Both the position numbers and the translations under genes were made by a program. Positions 24,846 through 33,966 of a stretch of DNA of 64,000 nt are shown here, piece after piece. The first letter of the stretch is position 1. Each line of letters begins with the position of its first letter. The stretch covers positions 1 to 64,000 of the forward strand of contig DAOUMV010000022.1 of the NCBI GenBank assembly GCA_034408935.1. Direction: 5' to 3'. The notes under the pieces were generated by a model. The model saw nothing but the letters and a program-made list of their open reading frames with translations. It made no database searches and was not told the DNA's origin. This DNA is from DAOUMF01 sp034408935. GTDB taxonomy: Bacteria > Chloroflexota > Dehalococcoidia > SM23-28-2 > RBG-16-64-32.

Positions 24846-26513
24846 GTGGTCATATCTGCCATCCGTCTTGAGAACTTCAAGAGTTTCGCGCAGACTGACT
24901 TGTTGCCGCTCGCCCAAGGTCTCAACGTAGTCATCGGGCGCAATAACACCGGCAAATCCTCTTTTCTCGACGCAATTAAGTTTGCGGCTGAAGTTGGACT
25001 GACCGGCAAGGTCAGCCCCCACCCGGCTATCAGAAAGCGCGGCGACTTCGCGGACGTTGTATTTGGAAAGGATGAGCAGCGGGCAATCGCCGTGGAACTT
25101 GTCCTTGATGATGTGCGGCACGCCGGAATCTCTGGCCCAGGCGAAGCCTTGACAGATATTGCGGATTGCCGCGTCGCTGTGATGTGCGACTCCGCCGATT
25201 CCGTAGGTTCAGAAGTCCGGCTCACATTCTCCGGCGATCGAGACCCGCTTCACTTGCCCTTCCGCGGGACGGGAGCATCGTCAACATCCGGGCCGTACGC
25301 CTTCAACAGCGGACCGCTACTATCTCAGCTAGAGCGCGTGCGTCGCCTCCAGGCTCATCGTGTTGTCAGCCCGCAAATCGATGTGCGGGGTGAAGAAATC
25401 TTGCACGAGGACGGCGGTAACCTGATTCGCGTACTCAACACGCTGGCATCATCCAACCCACGCATCGTTGAATCCATGCTGGATGGCGTTCGCGAGATTG
25501 AACCAGAGATTCAGGAGGTTCTGGCAAAGCTCGTCTCTGGGGAGGCCACAGCCGCCGGAACGGTGATTGAGCGGTCGTTTCCCAATATGGAATTCGCTTG
25601 GCCTAGCCTGGCGGCTGGAACCCAGCAACTTATCCTACTCCTGACGTTCCTCTACGCCTCCCCGACCAACAGTGTGCTGCTCATCGAAGAACCCGAGCTG
25701 TACCTACATGGCGAGTCAATTTGGAAGCTACTGGCCATAATGGAGAAGGCCAGCAAGTCCGAACAGAAGCAAATCGTTCTCACCACACACTCCCCCTTAG
25801 TTGTGGAAGCCGTCGGCTTCACCGGCCTACTTGTCTGCACGAAGGATGATTCGGGAGCCAGTGCGATTCATCCGCTGGAAGGCTATGAATCGTTGCATGG
25901 CTTCCTACAGGAACGCGGACTCATGCTCCATCATTTCCTTCGTCCAGGCGCAACCGGTGTCCGAGAGCTGCCGGACTACATTCTGGTCGTTGAGGGCCCA
26001 GATGATGTTTCTGTTTGGCGAGAGTTCCTGCGGTCGGCTGGCCTAGAACCCGGCGGAGGGAAAATCATCTATGTGCGGAATGGGGGCTGGTCAGAGGCCG
26101 CGAAAACAGCAAGCCTTCTCGATCTTCTAGGGAAGCTCGGTGTAGCGTCAGTGCCCTTCTTAGTGGTGGTAGAGGCAGATGACAACCCCGCTGAGAAGAA
26201 GGCATATCTTGAGAGCCTAGATCTCACGGAAGATATGTTCCGCATTCTACCTAGGGAGATGGAAGCCTATCTCATTAATGAGGAGGCCATCCAGAAAGTG
26301 GTCTTCAAACCGCTCAGCACTGTTCGCAACGCGATTGACGCGGCGAAAGGAAGGCCGTCCAAGGGCAAATTGGAGACCATTCTCAAGTCGCTGGGAGTAC
26401 GGAAGATCAACCGTTCGCTCAAGACATCTCTCGCCGAGAACCTGCCGCGCTTGCCACGGCCCGTCAGCAAGGTGGTGGCCCACCTGAAGAGGCGAATGAA
26501 GGACGCTGAGTAG
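24846..26513 (+). CDS. OLD-family ATPase/TOPRIM nuclease
   Basis: 555 residues from GTG at 24846 with a weak ribosome site. N-terminal SMC/ABC-like ATPase: IRLENFKSF, Walker A GRNNTGKSS (31-39), the signature-like SLAAGTQQLI, Walker B VLLIEEPELYLH and switch LTTHSP. C-terminal TOPRIM: DYILVVEGPDDV (catalytic Glu) and VVVEADDN (DxD-type). Such OLD-like proteins cleave DNA and act in phage defence (as in Gabija GajA or P2 Old), but here no partner helicase or other defence gene is adjacent. Base composition looks lower in GC than the flanking nuo genes, suggesting acquisition by transfer. Confidence 0.88.
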   Translation: MVISAIRLENFKSFAQTDLLPLAQGLNVVIGRNNTGKSSFLDAIKFAAEVGLTGKVSPHPAIRKRGDFADVVFGKDEQRAIAVELVLDDVRHAGISGPGEALTDIADCRVAVMCDSADSVGSEVRLTFSGDRDPLHLPFRGTGASSTSGPYAFNSGPLLSQLERVRRLQAHRVVSPQIDVRGEEILHEDGGNLIRVLNTLASSNPRIVESMLDGVREIEPEIQEVLAKLVSGEATAAGTVIERSFPNMEFAWPSLAAGTQQLILLLTFLYASPTNSVLLIEEPELYLHGESIWKLLAIMEKASKSEQKQIVLTTHSPLVVEAVGFTGLLVCTKDDSGASAIHPLEGYESLHGFLQERGLMLHHFLRPGATGVRELPDYILVVEGPDDVSVWREFLRSAGLEPGGGKIIYVRNGGWSEAAKTASLLDLLGKLGVASVPFLVVVEADDNPAEKKAYLESLDLTEDMFRILPREMEAYLINEEAIQKVVFKPLSTVRNAIDAAKGRPSKGKLETILKSLGVRKINRSLKTSLAENLPRLPRPVSKVVAHLKRRMKDAE

Positions 26514-26538
26514 TGGGACGCCCTGCGCGCCGTCGCCG

Positions 26539-28026
26539 CTACGGCGGCGTGCCAACCATCCCCGCGGCGCCGGACGCGGCCGTGATCGCCGTCGTCCCCT
26601 GCTCCACCACGTCGAACACCGGCTGCGGGTACAGCCCCACCAGGAACACCCCCGCCACCAGCAGCGTCAGCACGCCGTACTCGACCCAGGGCGTCGGGAA
26701 GCGCGTCGGCTCCTCCGGTTCCCCCAGGTACATCTGCTTGATCACCACCAGGTAGTAGTACAGGGAGACGAAGCTGAAGAACACCGCCAGCGCCGACAAC
26801 CACAGAAGGTCCTCCGCCGCCGCCGCCTGGAACAGGATGAACTTCGTGGCGAAGCCGGCGAACAGCGGCATCCCCGCCAGCGAGAACAGCGCTATGCACA
26901 GCGATAGCGCCAGGTAGGGCGCCCGCTCCGCCGCCCCCGCGAAGTCCGATATCTCCTCCTTGCCCGTCCAGTTGTACCAGATGATCACGCAGACGAACGC
27001 CGCCAGGTTGCTGATCACGTACCCGACAAGGTGCAGGACCAGGGCGCTAGAGGCGTCGGTACTGTCCGCAGAGAGGGCCGCGATCCCCATCAGCAAGAAC
27101 CCCACTTGGCCGATGCTGGAGTAGGCCAGCAGCCGCTTGATGTTGTGCTGCTGGATGGCCACCAGGTTCCCCAGCGTCATCGTAATCGCCGAGAGCACAG
27201 CGATGAATACGCGCCAGTCGTCCACGAGAGGGATGAACGCCTGGCTGAACAGCTTCAGGAAGAGGGCAAACCCCGCCGCCTTTCCTATCGCCGAGATGAG
27301 GGCCGTGATGGGCAGCGGCGCCCCCTCGTAGGCGTCGGGGGTCCACATGTGGAAGGGCACCGCCGCCACCTTGAACCCCAGCCCGGCGATGATCAGCACC
27401 AGCCCCAGGAGCATCGCCATGTCGAAGCCGCTGGTGTCCGCCGACAGCGCCTCCGCTATCTCGGTGAACCGCGTCGACCCGCTGACGCCGTAGATCATGC
27501 TGATGCCGTACAGGAAGATCGCGGAGGAGAAGGCGCCCAGCAGCATGTACTTCATCCCGCCCTCGTTGGAGCGAAGGTCGAACTTGGCGTACGAGGTGAG
27601 GACGTAGAGGCTGAAGCTGAGCAGCTCCAGGGAGATGTAGGCCGTCAGCAGCTCGCTGGCCGCGGCCATCAGGTTGGCACCGAGGACGCTGAGCAGAATG
27701 AGCCCGTAGTACTCGCCGGCGTGCAGCAGGCGGTCGCTCACGAAGCGCGCGGAGGCCAGGCACGCGAAGACGCCGATGAGGCCGAAGAAGACCCGGAACA
27801 GCGCCGTGTAGTTGTTGATATCGATGAGGTTGGCGAAGTTGTCGTTCTCGTTCACCCATATCAGTGCGGTTAGCGCTGAGGCCAGAGCCCCCGCCGCCGC
27901 CACGTAGGCCAGTTGTCCGCCTCTGGCGGACCGCCCCCAGAACAGATCGAGCAGCACCACCATGCCGGCCCATCCGGCCAGGATGTACTCGGGCGCCAGC
28001 AGCGACCATTCGAGGTTCAGGTCCAC
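26539..28026 (-). CDS. nuoN: Complex I subunit N
   Basis: 495 residues from GTG at 28026, whose first base is the last base of the nuoM stop (TAGTG). An antiporter-like membrane subunit of the proton-pumping NADH:quinone-type dehydrogenase, with ~14 helices. Typical segments: LLSFSLYVLTSYAKFDLRSN, KVAAVPFHMWTPDAYEGAPL, LAYSSIGQVGFLLMG and SLAGMPLFAGFATKF. Last gene of the nuo operon and convergent with the OLD-family gene. Confidence 0.96.
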   Translation of the reverse strand: MDLNLEWSLLAPEYILAGWAGMVVLLDLFWGRSARGGQLAYVAAAGALASALTALIWVNENDNFANLIDINNYTALFRVFFGLIGVFACLASARFVSDRLLHAGEYYGLILLSVLGANLMAAASELLTAYISLELLSFSLYVLTSYAKFDLRSNEGGMKYMLLGAFSSAIFLYGISMIYGVSGSTRFTEIAEALSADTSGFDMAMLLGLVLIIAGLGFKVAAVPFHMWTPDAYEGAPLPITALISAIGKAAGFALFLKLFSQAFIPLVDDWRVFIAVLSAITMTLGNLVAIQQHNIKRLLAYSSIGQVGFLLMGIAALSADSTDASSALVLHLVGYVISNLAAFVCVIIWYNWTGKEEISDFAGAAERAPYLALSLCIALFSLAGMPLFAGFATKFILFQAAAAEDLLWLSALAVFFSFVSLYYYLVVIKQMYLGEPEEPTRFPTPWVEYGVLTLLVAGVFLVGLYPQPVFDVVEQGTTAITAASGAAGMVGTPP

Positions 28027-29525
28027 TAGCCCACCCTCAGGATGAACTGCACGCTATCGTTGATGCGGTCGATAAACGGCGCTGGCCAGATGCCCATGAA
28101 AGCGATGAAGAAGATGAGCAACGCGCCGCCGAACTGCTCGCCCAGTCGCATCTCCTTGATCTGCGCCCAGCGCTCGTTGAAGGGGCCGAAGAAGGCCATG
28201 GCCAGCATGCGCAGGATGTAGGTCGCGGTGATGGCGGCGGCCAGCACGCCCAGGGCGCCCGCCCACGGGTAGGTACGGAACGTGCCCACGAAGATGTGGA
28301 ACTCGGCGATGAACCCGGCCAGCCCCGGCAACCCGAGCGACGACAGCCCGGCGATGGCGAAGAAGCCGGCCAGCCGGGGCGTCTTCTGGGCCAGCCCCCC
28401 GAAGATCGTCATGTCCCGCACGTGAGCCTGGTCGTACACCGCGCCCACCATGGCGAACATGAGGGCCGTCATGACCCCGTGGGCGAACATCTGGAGCACC
28501 GCGCCGTTCACGCCTATCGTCGTCAGGGTAGCCAGCCCCATCAGCACATAGCCCATGTGGCTGACGCTGGAGTAGCCCACCATGTACTTCAGGTCGCGCT
28601 GCGCCATCGCCGACACGGCGCCGTATAGAGCGCCCGTCACGCCCAGGGTCATCAGCACCGGCGCCCAGAACTCGGCCCCTTCCGGGAACAGCGAGATCCC
28701 GACCCGCAGGATGCCGAAGGCGCCCAGCTTCATCAGCACGCCGGCGTGCAGCATGGAGACGGCGGTGGGCGCCGCCACATGGCCGTCGGGCGACCAGGTG
28801 TGGAAGGGCCACAGGCCGGCCAGCACCCCGAACCCCAGCATGAAGAAGGCGAAGAACGTCTTCTGGAACGTCTCACCATAGGTCACGGAGCCCAGCACCG
28901 GCAGATCGAACGTTCCTCGGCCTGCCTCCACGAACGTGGCGAAGATGCCGATGAAGATGAGGACGCTGCCCCCCACCAGGTACATCACCAGCTTCATCGC
29001 GCCGTACTCCTTGGTGCGGGTGAACGTGCCGAAGTGGCTGCTGGCCCCCCACACCACGATCAGCAGGTACATCGGCAGCACCGCCAGCTCATAGAAGAAG
29101 AACAGGAAGAACAGGTCAAAGGAGAGGAACACCCCGAACACGCCGCTGACCAGCGTGAACAGCAGCACGAAGTAGTCCTTGTTGCGATAGGTGATGTTCC
29201 AGGAGATGAACACCCCGGCGAAGATGACGATGCCGGTGAGCAGCACCAGCGGCGCCGAGATCCCGTCGACCGCCAAGTGGTAGGTGATCCCGTCCTCCTT
29301 CAGGAACGCCACGTTCTCCAGCCAGTCAAGCTGGAGGTCGAACCGCAGGCCGCTGCCGCCGGCGAACTCGTACTTGACGAACACCAGGAGCGCCAGCACG
29401 AACATGGCGAATCCGGAGACCGCCGCCACGTTCCGCACCAACTGTGGGTAGCGGGACGGGATGAGTATGAAGACGGGAACGGTGCCCATCGGAATGGCTA
29501 TCAGCGCGAACAGCACCCAATCCAC
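28026..29525 (-). CDS. nuoM: Complex I subunit M
   Basis: 499 residues from GTG at 29525. Antiporter-like proton-channel subunit. Key segments are present: FFFYELAVLPMYLLIVVWG, GVLAGLWPFHTWSPDGHVAA, MLHAGVLMKLGAFGILR, KYMVGYSSVSHMGYVLMG and LGLPGLAGFIAEFHIF. Two bases separate it from nuoL and one base is shared with nuoN, so translation is coupled. Confidence 0.97.
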   Translation of the reverse strand: MDWVLFALIAIPMGTVPVFILIPSRYPQLVRNVAAVSGFAMFVLALLVFVKYEFAGGSGLRFDLQLDWLENVAFLKEDGITYHLAVDGISAPLVLLTGIVIFAGVFISWNITYRNKDYFVLLFTLVSGVFGVFLSFDLFFLFFFYELAVLPMYLLIVVWGASSHFGTFTRTKEYGAMKLVMYLVGGSVLIFIGIFATFVEAGRGTFDLPVLGSVTYGETFQKTFFAFFMLGFGVLAGLWPFHTWSPDGHVAAPTAVSMLHAGVLMKLGAFGILRVGISLFPEGAEFWAPVLMTLGVTGALYGAVSAMAQRDLKYMVGYSSVSHMGYVLMGLATLTTIGVNGAVLQMFAHGVMTALMFAMVGAVYDQAHVRDMTIFGGLAQKTPRLAGFFAIAGLSSLGLPGLAGFIAEFHIFVGTFRTYPWAGALGVLAAAITATYILRMLAMAFFGPFNERWAQIKEMRLGEQFGGALLIFFIAFMGIWPAPFIDRINDSVQFILRVG

Positions 29526-29527
29526 AG

Positions 29528-31438
29528 CTACACCCGCACCACCATGAACACGATCGCCAGGACGATGACGCCGGTCACGATGGCCAGGGCGTAGTTGGGC
29601 AGCTTACCGGTCTCGAGGAACTTCATCTCGAACCCGCTGAACACGCCCAGCCCGGCCGATCCGTCCACGCCCGTGTCGTTCACCACGTTGCGGTCGAACC
29701 AGGCGATCACCGCGCCGGCCACCAGCACCGCCCGGTCGATCGCCCACTGGTAGATGTCGTCCATGAAGTACTTGCGTTTGAGGGTCTCGTAGGCCGGCCC
29801 GAACGCCTCGGCGGCCCGCCGCGCGGGCTCAGCGGCGCCCGACCAGAAGTAGAAGGCCACCGCCAGGCCGGCCAGCGCCGCCAGCGTCGACAGGATCGCT
29901 ACGTCCCAGGGGAAGTGGAACGCCTCCGCCTCCTCCACGAACACGAACTCGCCGAAGCCGCCGGGGAAGCCCAGCGCCTCCCCCACCCCATCGAAGGCGA
30001 CGAACCCCGCCACGACTGTGAGCGCGGCAAGCAAGAGCAGGGGCACCGTCATGACCAGCTCCGCATCGTGGGCGCGCTCGTGCGCCTCGCGGTCGTGCGG
30101 TTCACCCAGGAAGGTGAGGATGAACATCCGCATCATGTACAGGGCGGTGATGAACACGCTGAGCATCATCAAGCCGTAGACGACGAAGTTCTGGTGGTCG
30201 CCTGTGACGTTGAGGATCTCGTCCTTGGCCCAGAAGCCGGACAGGGGCACGAGCCCGGCCATAGATAGCGCCCCTACGCCGAACGCGGCCGCCGTCACCG
30301 GCATCCGCCGCGCCAGGCCACCCAGGTCGCCCACCTCCTGGCGATCCGTAGCGTGGATGACGGACCCGGCGGAGAGGAAGAGGAGCGCCTTGAAGAAGCC
30401 GTGAGCGAACAGGTACAGCATAGCCGCCGTCACGGAGCCCGAGCCCAACGCCACCATCATCAGCCCCAGGCTGTTGATCGTGGAGTAGGCGATCACCCGC
30501 TTGATGTCGGTGGCCACCAGCCCCATGGTCGCGGAGATCATCACCGTGGTGAGGCCGAGGGCGGTGACGACGTTCAGCGCCACCGGATCGGCCTCCTGGA
30601 AGAGGGGCATCATCCGCGCCACGAGGTATACGCCAGCGACCACCATCGTGGCGGCGTGGATGAGGGCGGAGACCGGCGTCGGGCCCTCCATGGCGTCGGG
30701 CAGCCAGACGTGCAGGGGGAACTGGGCGGACTTTCCCACAGCGCCGGCGAACAGGAACAACACCGCAGTCGTCAGGTACTCGGTGCTGTAGCCGCCGTTC
30801 TGGGCGAACTTGAAGATCTCGGAGATATCGAAGGTGCCGGCCTCCCGCCAGAGGAGGAGGATGCCGATCAGCAGCCCGACGTCGCCGATACGGGTAGTGA
30901 TGAACGCCTTCTTCGCCGCCTCGGCGGCGGAGCGCCGCTCGTGCCAGAAGCCGATGAGCAGGTAGGAGCAGAAGCCCACGCCCTCCCAGGCCGCGTACAG
31001 CAGCAGGAGGTTGTCGGCCAGCACCAGGGTGAGCATCGCCGCCGTGAACAGCGACATGGCGGCGAAGTACCAGCCGTAGCGAGGGTCGCCCTTCATGTAG
31101 CCGGTGGAGTAGATGAAGATCATCGAGCCGACGAAGGTGACCACGGCCAGCATGACGATGGCAAGCTGGTCCACGAAGAAGCCCAAGCGCAACTGGAAGT
31201 CCGGCCCTCCCGGCACCTCGAATTTGACCCAGTCGATGCCGGAGCGAGCCAGCTCCGGGAAGTCCGGCCTATCCAGCTTGTCGAGAAGGTCGATGAGGAC
31301 CGGGAAGAGCAGGACGAAAGAGGCGACGATGGCGCCTATCGCCAGCCAATCGCCACGGCGGGGAAGGTACCTGCCGAATAGGAGGAGGATGGCGAATGCC
31401 GCGGCCGGTATCGCCGGCAGGAGCCAGGCCTCCTGCAT
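29528..31438 (-). CDS. nuoL: Complex I subunit L
   Basis: About 636 residues from ATG at 31438; a GTG nine bases earlier overlapping the nuoK stop is an alternative. Contains AAWEGVGFCSYLLIGFWHER, KSAQFPLHVWLPDAMEGPTP, SALIHAATMVVAGVYLVAR, AYSTINSLGLMMVALGSG and PLSGFWAKDEIL, the usual NuoL landmarks. The long C-terminal amphipathic helix with its final membrane anchor ends at VFMVVRV. Proton-translocating subunit at the distal end of the membrane arm. Confidence 0.96.
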   Translation of the reverse strand: MQEAWLLPAIPAAAFAILLLFGRYLPRRGDWLAIGAIVASFVLLFPVLIDLLDKLDRPDFPELARSGIDWVKFEVPGGPDFQLRLGFFVDQLAIVMLAVVTFVGSMIFIYSTGYMKGDPRYGWYFAAMSLFTAAMLTLVLADNLLLLYAAWEGVGFCSYLLIGFWHERRSAAEAAKKAFITTRIGDVGLLIGILLLWREAGTFDISEIFKFAQNGGYSTEYLTTAVLFLFAGAVGKSAQFPLHVWLPDAMEGPTPVSALIHAATMVVAGVYLVARMMPLFQEADPVALNVVTALGLTTVMISATMGLVATDIKRVIAYSTINSLGLMMVALGSGSVTAAMLYLFAHGFFKALLFLSAGSVIHATDRQEVGDLGGLARRMPVTAAAFGVGALSMAGLVPLSGFWAKDEILNVTGDHQNFVVYGLMMLSVFITALYMMRMFILTFLGEPHDREAHERAHDAELVMTVPLLLLAALTVVAGFVAFDGVGEALGFPGGFGEFVFVEEAEAFHFPWDVAILSTLAALAGLAVAFYFWSGAAEPARRAAEAFGPAYETLKRKYFMDDIYQWAIDRAVLVAGAVIAWFDRNVVNDTGVDGSAGLGVFSGFEMKFLETGKLPNYALAIVTGVIVLAIVFMVVRV

Positions 31439-31440
31439 AC

Positions 31441-31749
31441 CTACCACTTCAGTACGTCCACCTCGTCCACGTTAGCCGTGGCCTTGTTGCGGAAGATGCG
31501 TAGGACGATGGCCAGGGCCAGGCCCACCTCTGCCGCAGCGATCGTGATCACGAAGATGGCGAAGATGAGGCCGGTGAACTGCTCCGGCGACAGGTACACA
31601 GCGAAGGCGATGAAGTTGATGCTCACCGCCTGCAGCATCAGCTCTATGGACATGAGGATGAGGACGGCGCTGCGCCGCGTCAGCACGCCGTAGATCCCCA
31701 GGGAGAAGAGGATGCTGCTGAGCACTAGGAAGTGCTGGATAGGGATCAT
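31441..31749 (-). CDS. nuoK: Complex I subunit K
   Basis: 102 residues from ATG at 31749 with GAGGAGGG upstream; the ATG overlaps the nuoJ stop by four bases (ATGA). Three membrane helices with the conserved glutamates in SIELMLQAVSINFIAF and AAEVGLALAIVLRIF, needed for proton coupling. Normal length. Confidence 0.96.
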   Translation of the reverse strand: MIPIQHFLVLSSILFSLGIYGVLTRRSAVLILMSIELMLQAVSINFIAFAVYLSPEQFTGLIFAIFVITIAAAEVGLALAIVLRIFRNKATANVDEVDVLKW

Positions 31750-32267
31750 TCGCCCTCCTCGCTGCGGGCCAGGATGATCGCTCCTATCAGGGCCACCAGC
31801 AGCACCAGGGACGCCACCTCGAAAGGAGCCGCCCAGTTGCGGAACAACCTGTCGCCCAAGTCGCTGAAGGCGATGACCGTGATCTCTTCGGTCTCGCCGG
31901 GCCACTCAGCGGAGACCACGGCCAGGATGGAGATGGCGAGGAAGGCCGCGGCGGCCAGGGCGGCGAAGGGCCGCTGCGGCCCGTCCAGGCCCTGCCCTGA
32001 GCCTGCCGAAGGGCCCCCCGACATGTCCCGCACCCGGGTGAGCATCATGGCGAAGAGGATGAGGATGGTGACGGCGCCTCCGTAGATGAGGACCTGGACT
32101 ATGGCCAGGAACTCGGCGGAGAGCAGGATGAAGACGGCGGCCACCGCTATCAGGGCCACTATGAGGAACAGCGCGGAATGGACGACGTTTCGAGCGAGGA
32201 CAACCCCCAGAGCGCCGAGGACGGTAAACGCGGCTACGAAGTAGAAGATGACCTCTTCGTAGCTCAT
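31746..32267 (-). CDS. nuoJ: Complex I subunit J (with an in-frame repeat insertion)
   Basis: 173 residues from ATG at 32267. Five membrane helices. The conserved third helix reads SAEFLAIVQVLIYGGAVTIL, including the pi-bulge region. Between helices 3 and 4 the loop reads RDMSGGPSAGSGQGLDGPQR; its DNA contains a dispersed-repeat-like block (31986-32015) inserted in frame in a surface loop. The length is otherwise normal. Confidence 0.94.
   Translation of the reverse strand: MSYEEVIFYFVAAFTVLGALGVVLARNVVHSALFLIVALIAVAAVFILLSAEFLAIVQVLIYGGAVTILILFAMMLTRVRDMSGGPSAGSGQGLDGPQRPFAALAAAAFLAISILAVVSAEWPGETEEITVIAFSDLGDRLFRNWAAPFEVASLVLLVALIGAIILARSEEGE
31986..32015 (-). repeat. Short palindromic dispersed-repeat-like insert within nuoJ
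   Basis: CCCTTCGGCAGGCTCAGGGC on the coding strand, flanked by GGGCC/GGCC. This matches the widely scattered CCTTCGxCAGGCTCAGGGC repeat known from many environmental genomes. It encodes the Gly/Ser-rich loop PSAGSGQGL. Confidence 0.6.
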
Positions 32268-32271
32268 GGGC

Positions 32272-32859
32272 CTAGGGCCGCCTCGACGACAGCTCTACGC
32301 CCGCCCCATCCCTACCTTTCTCTTCCGCTGCCACCTCCGCCTTCTTCTCCTGCGAGCGCACCTTGGGTGTCCACCCGGAGTGGGCCATTCCCATCGGCTC
32401 CCGGAACGGGTCCTTCAGCTCCCCAGACTGGGACTGCTGGAGGAGATCATCCAGGCTCATCACCAGGTCGTGGCGCTCGTAGCTGGAAAGCTCCACGCCC
32501 TCCCACGTGTTGTTCATGACGATGGCGTCGAAGTTGCAGACCTCGACACAGATATCGCAGCGCATGCAGCGAGCGTAGTCGATGAAGAACCTGTCGACGA
32601 TCTTTTGCCGCTTGCTCTTCCCCTCGGCGAACTTCCGGTTGTCCTTCATGGTCACCGTCATGCAGTTTACCGGACAGTAGCGGGCGCAGACTTGACAGCC
32701 AGTGCAGAACGGCTCGTCCGCGTCGAAGTCCCAGAGAAGGACGGGCAGCCCCCGTGACCGGTGGGGGAGATCCTTCTTCGCCTTCGGGTACTGGACGGTG
32801 ACGGGCTTGCGCAGCGCCGCCGATACCGTCGTCTTTATCGCTCTGAGCACTCCCAGCAT
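32272..32859 (-). CDS. nuoI: Complex I subunit I (2[4Fe-4S])
   Basis: 195 residues from ATG at 32859, directly after the nuoH stop. Cluster motifs are CTGCQVCARYCP and CMRCDICVEVCN; the last has Asn where Pro is usual. It relays electrons between the input module and NuoB at the membrane junction. The C-terminal ~40 residues (from GMAHSGWTPK) are charged and probably disordered. Confidence 0.96.
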   Translation of the reverse strand: MLGVLRAIKTTVSAALRKPVTVQYPKAKKDLPHRSRGLPVLLWDFDADEPFCTGCQVCARYCPVNCMTVTMKDNRKFAEGKSKRQKIVDRFFIDYARCMRCDICVEVCNFDAIVMNNTWEGVELSSYERHDLVMSLDDLLQQSQSGELKDPFREPMGMAHSGWTPKVRSQEKKAEVAAEEKGRDGAGVELSSRRP

Positions 32860-33966
32860 CTACAGCACACTCCCAACCCTGTGTAGCTGGGGCGAGACCG
32901 CGCGCGTCGCCTGCCGGGCCATGCGATACGTGAGGTAGGCCGCAGCCAGGGCGGCCATCCCGGACAGGGCGCCCAACACCCAGTCCGGCCAGTCGTAAAC
33001 GAGCACCCAGCCGTTGATTATTATCTGCAGGAAGGCGAAGGGCAATAGCACCTGCCAGCAGAACGCCATCAACTGGTCGATGCGCAAGCGCGGAAGCGTC
33101 CCACGCAGCCACATGAATAGCAGAATGAACATCGAAGTCTTCACGACGGTCAAGGGGATCTGCAGACCGGCACCCGCCCCGTTCCCCAGCGGCCAGTTCC
33201 AGCCACCCAGGAAGAGCAACGACGCCAGCACGGAGATGAGAACCATGTTCGCGACCTCCGCCATCTGGAACATCGACCAGCGGATGCCTGAGTACTCCAC
33301 CAGCGGCCCGCCCACCACCTCGGACTCCGCCACCGGGATGTCGAAGGGCTGGCGGTACAGCTCGGCAAGGCCCGCCACCAGGAAGATGAGGAACGCCAGC
33401 GGCTGCCACGCGACGAAGGGCACCCGCCCCTGTTCGTCTACCAGCTCCACGAGGTTCAGGCTCTGGCCTATCATGGCCACCGCCAGCACCGCCATGACCA
33501 GCGGAATCTCGTAGCTTATGAGCTGGGCGGCGGCGCGGGCCCCACCCAACAGGGCGTATTTGTTGTCCGAGCCCCAGCCCGCCATCAGGAACCCCACGAT
33601 GGACACTCCTGACACGGCAACGATGTAGAACAAGCCTAATTCCAGGTTGCGCACGAACAGATCCGCGGTGAAGGGGAGCGTCACGACGGCCATGAATACT
33701 GGCACCACCACCACGAACGGCGCCAGCTCGAACGTCCAGCGGTCTGCAGTCTGCGGGCGCAGGTCCTCCTTGGTGAGAAGCTTAACGGTGTCGGCAACGC
33801 TCTGGAGCGCACCGTAGGGACCCACCCGCATCGGCCCGAGGCGCATCTGCAAGCGCCCAAGCACCTTCCGCTCCACGTAGGTGAGGACGATAACGGCCAG
33901 GGGCACTGCCGCCGCGATGATCCCCATACGGGCAAGGCCGTCCACCCAAGGATTGTCGGCGATCAA
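32860..33966 (-). CDS. nuoH: Complex I subunit H
   Basis: 368 residues from TTG at 33966, which overlaps the nuoD stop (TTGA). The frame is open further upstream but that part is antisense-free overlap with nuoD and carries no homology. Contains ERKVLGRLQMRLGPMRVGPY, LKLLTKED-type VKLLTKEDLRPQ, AELYRQPFDIPVAESEVVGG and the conserved acidic loop. The quinone-binding membrane subunit, about eight helices. Confidence 0.95.
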   Translation of the reverse strand: MIADNPWVDGLARMGIIAAAVPLAVIVLTYVERKVLGRLQMRLGPMRVGPYGALQSVADTVKLLTKEDLRPQTADRWTFELAPFVVVVPVFMAVVTLPFTADLFVRNLELGLFYIVAVSGVSIVGFLMAGWGSDNKYALLGGARAAAQLISYEIPLVMAVLAVAMIGQSLNLVELVDEQGRVPFVAWQPLAFLIFLVAGLAELYRQPFDIPVAESEVVGGPLVEYSGIRWSMFQMAEVANMVLISVLASLLFLGGWNWPLGNGAGAGLQIPLTVVKTSMFILLFMWLRGTLPRLRIDQLMAFCWQVLLPFAFLQIIINGWVLVYDWPDWVLGALSGMAALAAAYLTYRMARQATRAVSPQLHRVGSVL

